From: Aedes albopictus
Lineage: Eukaryota; Arthropoda; Insecta; Diptera; Culicidae
Direction: 5' to 3'
DNA: 64,000 nucleotides
NCBI RefSeq assembly: GCF_035046485.1
Contig: NC_085138.1
Location: 360,347,238-360,411,237, forward strand
Shown: in pieces, positions 43,897 to 53,690 of the stretch
Position numbering within the stretch: the stretch's first letter is position 1
How the letters are laid out: each line of letters begins with the position of its first letter
Made by a program: the position numbers and the translations under genes
The notes under the pieces: model-generated
Databases searched by the model: none
Told to the model about the DNA's origin: nothing
What the model saw: the letters and a program-made list of their open reading frames with translations, nothing else

Positions 43897-44359
43897 CTAC
43901 GGTAAGGTATGCTTCAACATGGTTAAACTGCGTAAACTGCGAAGTGCATCCGGAACAGGTACGTTTGGGAATAACGCAGTAACGTCGAAGGACACTAGAA
44001 TTTCACCCCGTCGTAGTTCGACATTCTTCAACTTCTCGACTAGTTCTATGGAGTTTTTCACACTTTTACCGTGGATTACCGGGTAGTTTTTCATTTCTCC
44101 TACTAACCAGGCAGCCATTTTTTCGGTCGGAGTACAAATATTTGAAGAAATGGGTCGCATCGCTACCGAATTTTTGTGGATTTTCGGTAGACAATACATA
44201 CAACGATGCTACTTTTGGGTTTGGTACAAGAAATTTCCTTTCAAGTTTTTCCTTCCCCTTCAGATGCGCAACTTTCTGTTGGGCACTGTTTGCTTCCTCG
44301 ATCAACGAATTGAGAGGATCTTTCGGCTTGCCATTTTTATTTGACGTGTACGGTAGCAC
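43897..44359 (-). pseudogene. Penelope RT N-terminal fragments (frameshifted)
   Basis: The frame at 44359-44066 starts MLPYTSNKNGKPKDPLNSL and carries PNPKVASLY. The continuation shifts near 44170 into the frame at 44199-43897, which reads YCLPKIHKNSVAMRPISSN, GEILVSFDVTALFPNVPVP and RSLRS. CLPKIHK and SFDVTALFPNVP are the first RT blocks of Penelope-like elements, the latter with the first catalytic aspartate. A second shift near 43930 leads into the downstream YVDD frame. About 300 residues expected further N-terminally are absent. Confidence 0.88.
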
Positions 44360-44509
44360 GTACGAAGCTGTTTTTATGTTTGTAATCAGTTGGACATCGT
44401 CCTGTAGATGGGCAACATCGAGCCCGAAATCGGTCGACGAAAAGGTAAATGTTTAATTACTTTTTATGTTTGTAAGAACGATAAGTGTTGTGTCCGTGTC
44501 GCGCCGCGT
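44341..44509 (+). repeat. Penelope-type terminal repeat, right
   Basis: Inverted partner of 42615-42789. The hammerhead-like arrangement is at 44402-44435 on the plus strand. Confidence 0.88.
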
Positions 44510-44521
44510 CTACCAATGATT

Positions 44522-45240
44522 GTTTCAGAATTGTTTACAGGGGGTTCCTAAGAAATTCTGCCCGTAATTTCTACACATATTCTTTGAGGATTTTTTTGTT
44601 TTCAGATTCCTTTAGAAAATCTCCCATGGATTCATCCAGAAATTCTTCAAAGATTTCTTCTCCTCCAAAAATTCCTCCGTGGATTCTTTTAGAACCTATA
44701 GGGATTTCTGCGGAATATTTCAACAGAGGCTCTCAAGAAGTGTTCCAGGGATTTCTTCAGAAATTGGTTTGAAGAATCGTCAAGAAATTTCTCCAATCAT
44801 TTTGTTAGAATACCTTTAAAGGATTCAGTTAGAAAATTTCCAGAAATCGTTTTTGAACATTATTCAAAAATTCTTTCATAAATTCACCGACGTATTGTCT
44901 CAGAAAAACTTCCAAAAGTTCTGAGGAATTCCGCAGTTGTCGGAAATTTCTCTAAGGATTTTCATAACTTCTCATAAGATTCTTCCAAAAAATCATCCAA
45001 GAAGTCATTTGGTAATTTTATTCAAGGATTGCCTAAGATTTTTTTTGCTAAAAATTCCTCCAGGAGTTGATCAAATGATTCCTGAAAAAAAACCTTCCAT
45101 GGATTTATTCAGGAATTCCTTCATGGATTCCTTTAGAAATATCGCAGGAGACCTCGGGAAGCTCTCCAGGGATTCATGAAAAAAGCCTAAAGATTATTAC
45201 AGAAACCTTCCATAGATTATTCCACGGATTAATTTGATTT
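44522..45240 (-). repeat. family A degenerate repeat field, continued
   Basis: Same CAGAAATTCTTC/CAGGGATTTC-type words as left of the Penelope element, so the element split one repeat field. Confidence 0.8.
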
Positions 45241-45339
45241 GCCTGATATTCTTCAATTTGCTGCAGGAGATTTTTTTTTATTATCGTACAAATTGGTACC
45301 AAGGTTCTCAGAATTCAATGAATTTTTTATATGAACAAA

Positions 45340-45750
45340 AAAAAACAAAATTGAAAAAAAATCAGGGTCGCCTAATTTTCCGGAAAACTCCAGTGGAAAA
45401 CCAACATTTTCCACAGACACCACCAATTTTGAAAAAATCGTAACTCGAGAACGAAGCATCGTAGACATAATATTTTTTTTGTGAACTCATAGGCACATTT
45501 TCTCAGCAATTGAAAAAAATAAAAATAAAATGAAAAATGTTTTCCATAAAATTTTCCACTGTTGAGGAAAATTCGGAAAAACTATTTTCGCACTCTGGGA
45601 AAATTCTAAAAGAATATATTTTTGGAAGGGAATTACATAAGTTATATTCTGTGAAATTTTCAAGATGTGGTTTTTCTCCGTTCCTGAATTATGACCAATT
45701 TTGAGGAAATGGTCCAGATGTTGGTTGATTTTCGACCGTCACACTCAACG
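45340..45750 (+). mobile_element. partial copy of the foldback family seen at 61927-63771
   Basis: Shared words in order are CAGGGTCGCCTAATTTTCCGG, GAAAACTCCAGTGGA, CGAGAACGAAGCATCGTAGA and TTTTCCACTGTTGAGGAAAA. (The first motif is at 45362-45382.) The partner inverted end is missing. Confidence 0.78.
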
Positions 45751-45754
45751 TGGG

Positions 45755-45850
45755 CTTGCTCTTAGGTCATAACTCAGAGTACACATAACTGATAAGCAGG
45801 CTTAGTCCCAGCGGGGACTTCACGCCCCAACGAAGAGGAAGAAAAATACT
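45755..45850 (+). mobile_element. Feilai-like SINE 3' end fragment
   Basis: GATAAGCAGGCTTAGTCCC, GCGGGGACTTCACGCC and a final AAGAGGAAGAAAAA tail match the SINE tail at 62140-62225. Confidence 0.75.
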
Positions 45851-45859
45851 TCCTTGTAT

Positions 45860-46390
45860 TCAATACAAGACATTGCAGCTAACCAAAATCAATAGCAATA
45901 ACCCATTTTATCACTTACTGCATCTTCAACTACCACCAACATTGGTCCAAAAAGGAGGCAGATTGAGAGCTCCGAGATTGAGACTATGCACTCTGTACTA
46001 GTTGAACCATTCATCCAGCGCGCGAGCAAGTGTCCCACTTCCCCAATGATGACGACGATTGGGATGATCCATCGCATCGCATCATCGCCGTGCTGGCTGT
46101 GTCGGCGGCAGCAGCTTGTCTGCATTTTTGCGGTTCTTTTAACTGTTTCCTGACATGAAATAAAAATTGCCGCCCGCCGTTTTGTTGGATCAGCGCAATT
46201 ATGGATGTTACGGCCGCCGCTCTACCAGGCGCTGGCTGCTGAACCAGATCATTTAGCGCCACGGCTTTTGGAGGCACGGTTCAATGAGCGGCTGGGCACT
46301 GGGCAGGCTTGCGCGGGCTACCCCCCGACGAGATATTGATACACTTGAGTCAACGTCAATTTAAAGGGAAGCGCAGCGTTCCGACATTAC
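45860..46390. other. low-repeat island, no gene assigned
   Basis: GC-richer DNA (GGCGGCAGCAGCTTGTCTGC near 46103) without repeat-family words. Minus-strand frames at 45889-46277 show no recognisable domain. Confidence 0.38.
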
Positions 46391-46960
46391 ACCTAATGAT
46401 GATTTGTTTGGAATCGGATTGAAATCCGGTGCAAGTTGGGTTTTGTGATGAGCGATGGCGGAACCGATTTGGGAGGAGGACTTTTCGAAGTGGAAAAAAT
46501 GGACTGCCGGACGTCATTGTTCCGTATGAGCTCTATTTGCTTCCTGCTGATCACCCGCCAGTGTAATAGCGATGAGATAATGATTGATGTTTCTTCGTGA
46601 TATGTAATAGTAAATTTAAAATTGGTGTTATTTTCAAATAGGTCAACATCTTTTATTGCTTCGTGTTCCAAATATTGCAACCAGCTGGGAATCTACACGA
46701 AAACGGTCAACGGCTCATACGATTCTTACAAAGCAGCCTAGGGTATCGTTGTATTCCCCTGGACAACTGCTCGAGTAGTGTCGAAGAATCCTTCAACGAC
46801 GAATGAACTACGAGGAGTAAGGAGCGATTTCAGAAGAGAATGGCACAGCGTGGGCGATAATGCTGCGGCATGGAACCCGGCAGAACGTGGAGTGATACAA
46901 ATAGAAGTAGGTACAGGAAACCAAAGAGATAACACGATTCTTTTGGGAGAAAAATGCCTT
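46391..46960. other. no gene assigned; open frame of unknown origin
   Basis: A plus-strand frame at 46778-47113 runs into the SINE and so cannot be a native end. Its first part (RREWHSVGDNAAAWNPAERG) looks protein-like and might be a LINE or gag fragment, but I cannot identify it. Confidence 0.35.
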
Positions 46961-46961
46961 C

Positions 46962-47110
46962 TTCTTGGCGTAACGTCCCAACTGGAACAAAGCCTGCTTC
47001 TCAGTTTAGTGTTATATGAGAACTTCCTCAGTTTTAAACTGAGAACTTTCTCTACCAATGACCATTTTGCATGTGTGTATCGTGTGGCTGACAGATACAA
47101 AGAAAATCTA
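46962..47110 (-). mobile_element. Feilai-like SINE, truncated
   Basis: On the minus strand it carries AATGGTCATTGGTAGAGAA, TCTCAGTTTAAAACTGAGG and GGGACGTTACGCCAAGAAG, the body and tail of the family. The tRNA head is missing. Confidence 0.85.
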
Positions 47111-47514
47111 TGAACAAGAAAGTCATAGAAATTTCCATTACGATAAGTTCCTGGTCCGACCAGGAACTAGACCTGTGCGCCGACTATATTTTGCTCGGCA
47201 GCGGCGTGAATCGGCGTGACCAAAATTTGACCATAACGTCAACTTTGGTGAAGTGAAGAAAGTTTTCATTACGCTCTAGAATGTGTAGTCTGAGCTTTTT
47301 CATGACCTTTGGTGACATAAACTATTGGGTTTGAATGAATGCCTTTTTAATTTCTGTTAGGGTCCGTCAATGCGACTAGAACTATCGTGGCATTACCCGT
47401 ATCCATAGTGTAGTGCATGTTGCATTACTGCAATGCAAATGAATGGTAAATATCGATTATTCTACAGAAGCTATCAAATTTGATAATAAGGCTGCACCAT
47501 TTACACTAAGGAAT
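47111..47514. other. no gene seen
   Basis: Contains TCCTGGTCCGACCAGGA, a short palindrome near 47150, and otherwise nothing recognisable. Confidence 0.4.
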
Positions 47515-49302
47515 CTCTGAATGATTTCAGAGAGGAAACTCAGAGGGAATTGCAGAAGGAGCCCTAAAGAAACTCCAGGAGGAATCCAGAAACTTCCGGA
47601 CTAATCTCTGCAGGAAATGCTGTATGAAACCCTGAAAAAACTTCTGCAGGAATCTCTGGTGGTTCAAGATTCTCTCTTAGAGATTTCTCTGAAGAAACTT
47701 CTGAAGGATTCTCTTGAAGGAATTTTCGAGGAATTTCAGAAGGAAATCCAGGAAAAATCGCTCGAAGGAATTCCAAGAGGTTTCCCCAAATGAATTCAAG
47801 CAGGAATCCCAAGGGAATTACAGCAGGAATACATAAGAAAAATACCAGAAGAAATACCCGAAGGAATTCCAGCGGGAATTCCCTAAGGATTTTTAGGAGG
47901 AATCAACTAGAGTCGCTCCCCCCGAATTCTAGATGGAATCCCCGAATGAACTCTACGACGAATTTTCGAAGTTATTCCAAGAGGATAGAATCCCAGGACA
48001 AATTCTCGATGGAATTCTAGGAAGAATCACCGAAGGAATTCCAAGAGGAAACCTCGAAGGAATTCTTGGAGGAATCCCCCGAGGAATTTCATGAAGGAAT
48101 CCCCGGAGGAATGACAAGAAGGAACCCTCGGAGGAATTCTGTGAGGTATCACCAAAGGAATTCCAAGAGGAAATCCCGAAGGAATTCCAGAAGGAATCTC
48201 TAACGGAATGTCAGGAGGAATCCCCAAAGGAATTTTAGGAGTAATCATCGAAAGAAGTCCAGAAAGAATCTCAGAAGGAATTCCAGGAGGAATCCCTTAA
48301 GGAATACCAGGAGGAATCCCCTAAGAAAGTGTAGGAGGAATCTCCGAAGAAATTACAAGAGAAATCTCAGGGGTAAACACCGCAGTAATTCCGGGAGGAG
48401 TCTCCGAAGAAATGCCTAGCGGAATCCTCAAAAGTTTTTCAAGAGGAAACCCCGAAGGAATTCCAAGAGAAATCTTCATAGGAAGTCCAGAAAGAATCCC
48501 CGAAGAAACTCAAGAAGAAATCCCCGAAGGAACTTTAGGAAAAATAGCCGAATTCTTAGAGGAATTTCCGAAGGAATTCTAGGAGAAATCACCGAAGAAA
48601 TTTAAGAAAGAAATCCCAAAGGAATTTCAGAAAGAATCCTGGATGAATTCAATAAGGAATTTCAGAAAGAATTCCAGGAGGAATTCACGACGAAATATCA
48701 AGAGCAATCCGCGAAAGAATTTCAGGAGGAATCCATGAAGGAACTTTAGCAGGAATCCTCATAGAAATTACAGAAAAAAAAATTTCAAAGGAAATCAAGA
48801 AGGAATCCCCAAAGGCTTTCTAGGAGGACCCATCGAAAATTATCCTGGAGAAATCCTCGTAGGAATACCATGAGAAACAGGAATTCCAGCAGGAATTCCA
48901 AGAAGAAAACCCGAAAGAATTCCAGCACGAATCCCAAAGGAATATCCAGAGGAATCACCGAAGAAATTTCATCAGGAAACCCCGAAAGAATTCAAGAAGA
49001 AATTCCCGAAAAAATTATTGGAGGAGCCACTGAAGGAATTCCACGAGGAATTCCAAAGGAGTTTCAGGAGGAATCTCCGAAGAATTCGAAGAGGAATCAC
49101 CAAAGGAATTTCAAGAGGTAACTTAGAAGGGATCCAGGAGGAATCTCCGAAGAAATTTGAGGAGGAATCCTCGAAGGAAATCCAGAAAGAATCCCCGATA
49201 GAATTCAAGGAGGAATCCCCGGAGCAATTCCAAGATAAATTCTCGAAGGAACTATAGGAGAAATCCCCGAAGGAATTTAAAAAAGAATCCTTGGAAAAAA
49301 TC
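47515..49302 (+). repeat. family A degenerate repeat field, cleanest part
   Basis: The unit is about 24 bp, made of two related 12-mers, AAGGAATTCCAG and GAGGAATCCCCG. Translated, it gives an 8-residue KEFQEESP-like period, so frames stay open (for example 48870-49121 and 49018-49257), but neither strand nor frame is favoured. It is satellite-like, not coding. The field continues beyond the LINE tail to about 49620. Confidence 0.88.
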
Positions 49303-49315
49303 AAGGAGGAATCAC

Positions 49316-49498
49316 TGGTTCGTATTCGCACATCGACGACCCCGTTCTTCGACAACAGCACATTGAAGAGGAGAGCACAAGGATCGATGAATTGACCATA
49401 CAGGGATATACTCCTGATTGAAATGTAATTAATTGCAGATTTTTGGTTCCGTTATGCCTAGTGCGAATGATCCTAATAAATAAATGCTTAATAACAAA
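49316..49498 (+). mobile_element. 5'-truncated LINE tail, 183 bp, 13-bp TSD
   Basis: AAGGAGGAATCAC is repeated at 49303-49315 and 49499-49511. The insert is unlike the surrounding array, encodes a short C-terminal tail ending KRRAQGSMN and stop, and finishes CCTAATAAATAAATGC...AACAAAA. The TSD lies in repetitive DNA, so it is less decisive than usual. Confidence 0.75.
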
Positions 49499-49511
49499 AA
49501 GGAGGAATCAC

Positions 49512-49777
49512 AGAATTCTAGAAGGAATTTCCGAAAGAATTTCTGGAGGAATCCCCGAAGTCCAGGGGGAATCCCCGGAGGAATTCCATGAAGAATCCTT
49601 GAAGTAATTCCAGGAGGACAGGCCCGCGCACAGAAATGGCTCCAAGGGAGGGGTTTTCCTAATTTCTGCAAAAGGCAGAGGGGCACCTAGTGTATAGAAA
49701 ATAGGTAATGGAGGAAGGAGGGGGGGGGGGTTGGTGATTAACCCCTTAACTTCTCGAGGAATCCCCTAAGAATATCC
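49512..49777 (+). repeat. family A remnant with a G-rich tract
   Basis: Family A words to about 49620, then GGAGGAAGGAGGGGGGGGGG at about 49711 in otherwise plain DNA. Confidence 0.6.
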
Positions 49778-49781
49778 TTAA

Positions 49782-49864
49782 ACTTCCTTTTGTGTCACGT
49801 TGGGAACAGCTCGCTGGCGTAGTGTACGGTTTGGGTCAAAAATGACCCCAATGCCAATGGAGGG
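49782..49864 (+). mobile_element. 83-bp TTAA-flanked MITE
   Basis: TTAA at 49778-49781 and 49865-49868; the core is GGGAACAGCTCGCTGGCGTAG. (The core is at 49801-49821.) It has the same family as 52834-52917. Confidence 0.85.
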
Positions 49865-49959
49865 TTAAGGAACCTTAGAAGGAGCCCTTGTATAGCATCT
49901 CCTCTTATATCCTAAAGAGCTCCTGTAGGAATCCCTGAAAAAGTTCAGGAGGAATCTCT

Positions 49960-50535
49960 GAACATTATTACGATAAAAAATATGAAGCACTACAAATGCA
50001 CATTAAAACAACATATTATGGTGGAACCTTACAAATGCGTAATAAATTAGGACATTACATTTGGACAAACACAACACAGAACATATATTTTGCCCTGTTA
50101 CCCTAGTGGATAACAAATTCCGATGACAGGATGACGAGGTTTCATTAATGTTGTTGGTCCATCAGCCAATCCTGTAATCGTATTTTGTCTGGCAGGTTGC
50201 CTTTTGTTCGCAGCATTAGTTGCTTTCATAGCTTGTATTTGGTCTAGGAATTTCTAATCCTAAGGGGGCATCTCGATTCGGGTTTCATCACTGAGTTCTA
50301 TAACTTGAAGTCTGTGCCAGGGAAAGGTTTACAGCTCTAGCACTTAATCACGACCCGAAATGGCCTGAATGTCGGCAATCGAAATAGAGTTTTGGGCCTC
50401 TATTCTGCCAGAGCCCTATAAATGTGCATTATTACTAGGGGAATATTCACAAGTTAAAATAGCACATTTAACACAAAAATAAAACTTGTAATAACATCTG
50501 CAACAATCGCTGAAACTCCAGGCCTTAATTCTGCA
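49960..50535. other. non-repeat interruption of family A, unidentified
   Basis: Nearly 580 bp without family A words, flanked by family A on both sides, so it is probably an insertion. Its edges, ATTATTACG and CTTGTAATAACATC, show no convincing TIR or duplication. Confidence 0.4.
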
Positions 50536-50539
50536 AGAT

Positions 50540-50905
50540 CTCATGTAGGAACTTATAAAGAAACTTCTGAAGTAATCCCTGTAGGAACTCCTAGACTGAT
50601 TTCTAAAGATCTTTTACAGGAGTTCCTGAAGAATCTTCTTACGAAATTATTGGTGGATCTCCATGAGGCATTTACGAATCCTCCGCAAAGAATCTCTGAA
50701 GGGACTTCTGGAAAGATATCTGTGCGAACTCCTGTTGAAATAGATTGGGGAACTTCTGAAGGAATTTCTAATGAAAACCTGAAGGCATCCCGGCATCCTC
50801 CTGGAGCTCCTAGGGAGATCCCTGAACGAACTCCTGGAGAGGTAACCGAAGGAATTTCTAGAAGATTCACTGAAAGAACTCCTAAAGGAATATCTGAAAA
50901 ATTAT
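50540..50905 (-). repeat. family A degenerate repeat
   Basis: GGAACTTCTGAAGGAATTTC-type units. The opposing frames at 50553-50870 and 50650-51075 are low-complexity. Confidence 0.75.
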
Positions 50906-50919
50906 CTCAAAGGTATAAC

Positions 50920-51600
50920 ACAAGTTTACAAAATAAAACGAAAGTCGTGAACTTCTGTCAACGACCAAAATTTTTGAAGCACAATTTAGTGCTGATTTCG
51001 AAACCGACCTTCAAAAAATTTAAAGTAGAACAATTTTTGAGTTTTAGCTCAATATCGAGTTTTGTAACTTTTTAAAATATATAATTTACTAAAATTCAAA
51101 TATATTGCGTTTTGTTCAACCAATTTTAAATCTTTTTCCATAAATTAAAAGCTGAATACAATACCATTCGATCATCTGAATACAGGATTTGCATCAGATT
51201 GATGAAATTCAAGATATTGGTGAGTTTTAGGGACGATCTTCTTAAATTTTAGCGAAATTCCCAAAAATTTTTGAAGAAATGTATATTTTTCAATAAGAAA
51301 AAAACAACTGAAAAATTCTTTCTCGACGTTTATTTGACATATCATATGTAGGCGAGTTACAGTAAAAATTTCAGCTCAATCGGAGCATTGATTACGGAGA
51401 ATGAGATGTTTGAAGTGATTGACTTTGCTTAAAAATAGAACAAAAATCGATTTCAAATCATCAACCTTGTATGGAAAGTCGAAAAAATTTCCGCTCTACT
51501 GTAATTTTTTTCTTTTGCGTTTTCGAACTCAGGGCATGATTCTACACCAAAAATGATTATCAGCTTACCGAGTTCAAAAATGCTGTAAACTAGTGTAATT
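50920..51600. other. AT-rich segment, no gene seen
   Basis: Looks like a diverged dispersed repeat (AAAATTTTTGAAGCAC, GAGTTTTAGCTCAATATCG), with no ends recognised. Confidence 0.4.
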
Positions 51601-51870
51601 GAAGAAACTCTAGGAGGGTTGCTAGAAAGAATATCTGTAGGAACCCTCGATCAAACTCCCAGAGTGATCGCTGAAGGGTCTCCTTGAGCGATCCTTACAG
51701 AAATCCCTTGTTGGAATTCTAGAAACTCCTGTAGGAATTCCTGAAGGAACTTCAGAAGGAATCCCTGAAGGCACTCTCAGACTAATCTCTGAAGGACCTA
51801 TAGGACCTATAGGAATCCCTGAAGGATCTTGTGAAAGAATCTCTGATGTATCTCTAAAAGACATCCTTGA
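51600..51870 (-). repeat. family A degenerate repeat patch
   Basis: GGAATCCCTGAAGG and GGAACTTCAGAAGG units with a period near 24 bp, including the tandem ACCTATAGG at 51797-51814. Confidence 0.75.
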
Positions 51871-51889
51871 ATCTTTCTTATCTAATGAA

Positions 51890-52800
51890 AACGGGGGGGT
51901 TGGGGAGCTGGGCTTGGGTCTCAGGAGGATTCAGAGAGTGTCAGGAAAATGCAGCGGAGCTTCAGAGAGTCACAAGGGCGTTGCAAAGGATATCAGCGGC
52001 GTAATAGAGAGGGTCTCAGGAGAATTCAGGGTGGTCCCAGGGCCGTTGCATGATGCCTTAGGATGACTCATGGGACTACCCAGGGATGTTTCGGAGGGTA
52101 TGAGAAGGATTCTGGGGACTTTTAGGGGCGTTTCATGTTATCTCAGGGGAGTTTCAAGTGATTTCAGTAGGTCTCAGGGTGTTCCGGGAAGTCTTATGAA
52201 GATTCGGAAGAGTTTCAAGGGTGTTTCAGGGGCGTTTCAGGAGATCTCAGTAGACTTCAGCGATTTTAGAAGCGTTTCAGGGAATCTCAGCGTGATTTCA
52301 TGGAGTTTCAGAGAATATCAGGCGCGTTTTCGAGGATCACAGGAGGACTCAGTTTAGTTTCCGCGATGTTTCAGTGGATCTTAGGGTGTTTCAGAGGGCT
52401 TCAAAATAATTCAGGAGAGTTTCAGCGGAGTCACAGGGCTTTGAAGGAAGTTTCTCAGAGGCGTTTTAGAGAGAACCGAGGTTGCCCCCAGAACCCATTC
52501 AAGATACCTTAGGATGACTCTCATGGGAATATCGTAAGAGACTTACGGGTTTCGGATAGTATGACAAGGATTCAGGGAGAATTCAGTGGCGTTTCGGGTA
52601 ATATCAGGGGAGTTTCATGGGGCCTGAGAGTATTTCATGAGGATTCCAAGGAGTTTCAATGGTGTTTAGGGGCGTTTTAGGAGATCTCAGTCGGCTTTAT
52701 GGGATTTTAAGGGCGTTCCAGGAGATCTCATGTTTTAGGAATTTCATGGAATTTTACGGGATCTAAAGGGTACTTTGGAAATTACAGGAAAACTTGGACT
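51890..52800 (+). repeat. family B degenerate repeat array
   Basis: GTTTCAGGGGCGTTTCAGGA-like 12-bp units throughout. The frames at 52070-52512 are artefacts. Confidence 0.85.
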
Positions 52801-52833
52801 TATCTCAAATCCCCAGGAGTAAAAGCTCATTAA

Positions 52834-52917
52834 ACCTTTCTAATGCATCTCGTTGTGAACAGCTCGCTGATGTAGTGCGCGGTGTGGGCCAAAAATTACC
52901 CTTATGCACAAGTGGTG
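52834..52917 (+). mobile_element. 84-bp TTAA-flanked MITE
   Basis: TTAA at 52830-52833 and 52918-52921; core GTGAACAGCTCGCTGATG. Confidence 0.85.
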
Positions 52918-53151
52918 TTAAAGTTGAGTAAGTGTTAAGTTCACTCTCATTTACAATCTATGTACTTCCAGTCCATGGCATGAAATGAGGTTCCAGTGTA
53001 TGAATAAAAAATATGATCCAATGTATCGTTACCCTTGGCACTTGCTGCTCTAGCATATCTCATTGCTGTATGATGTGGTACCCATATGGTCATAAAGTGT
53101 CCAAAGTATCAATTTCTTGATTTTGCTTTGGCTGACCAAGCCATGTGGGAA

Positions 53152-53355
53152 ATTACACTGTTGAAAATGCTTTGACATCCATGTGCACAACAGAACATGT
53201 GCTCGATGAACAAATTGAGATTTGAAATTATGAAAAGAAATCCACGTACTCCGGTGGGTACGTGGATTTCTTTTCATAATTTCAAATCTCAATTTGTTCA
53301 TCGAGCACATGTTCTGTTGTGCACATGGATGTCAAAGCATTTTCAACAGTGTAAT
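53152..53355. repeat. 204-bp near-perfect palindrome
   Basis: The arms of about 100 bp begin ATTACACTGTTGAAAATGC and meet around 53250 at CCACGTACTCCGGTGGGTACGTGG, with almost no loop. Frames on opposite strands (53310-53050 and 53197-53412) both start MCSMNKLRFEIMKRNPRT for this reason. There is no coding role. Confidence 0.93.
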
Positions 53356-53690
53356 GTCCAAAGTAGACTACCATGCAAGGTCACCTGTAGACAACAAAAA
53401 CAATACAATTAAATTGTGGCGCCGTCATACAAAAACTATACCAACAGTCAAAAGTGCTGCGAATGGAAGAAAGTTTAGCACAAAAACTATGTTAGGCGAA
53501 ATCACGATTATCGATTATCACATCCGCTTCGACCAAAAGCAGTAGTAAACTCTCTCAAAAAAGTGCTTTGAGTGACGTCAAACCCCAGTAGAGAGTGAAA
53601 TTGGAGCTACAGCTGGAATGCTTCTGTCTGAGCATTGCAAACGATTATCCCATTAGAGACATTGCACGAAAATTGTGCTCTTGACAACCG
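53356..53690. other. no gene seen
   Basis: Unassigned sequence with a short open frame at 53294-53545 that begins inside the palindrome. Confidence 0.4.

Larger units (their letters stand above)
42582..44509 (-). mobile_element. Penelope-like element with inverted terminal repeats, 12-bp TSD
   Basis: CTACCAATGATT is directly repeated at 42570-42581 and 44510-44521. Inside, inverted repeats of about 170 bp (about 42615-42789 and 44341-44509) carry CGACCGGTTTCGGGCTCG and CATCTACAGGACGATG. Between them the minus strand encodes a reverse transcriptase with YVDD and a C-terminal GIY-YIG endonuclease, the combination that defines Penelope-like elements. The coding region is 5'-truncated and has two frameshifts. 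Confidence 0.93.

Noticed and set aside
46778..47113. host gene fragment
   Set aside because: The frame runs through a SINE insertion. The first part looks protein-like but could not be matched to any family.
48870..49257. repetitive acidic/glutamine-rich protein
   Set aside because: The 24-bp satellite keeps frames open by arithmetic, both strands have similar frames, and no start or gene context is present. Frames at 38109-39019, 41435-42202 and 50553-51075 were rejected for the same reason.
53050..53412. two related genes (MCSMNKLRF...)
   Set aside because: Mirror image of the 204-bp palindrome.
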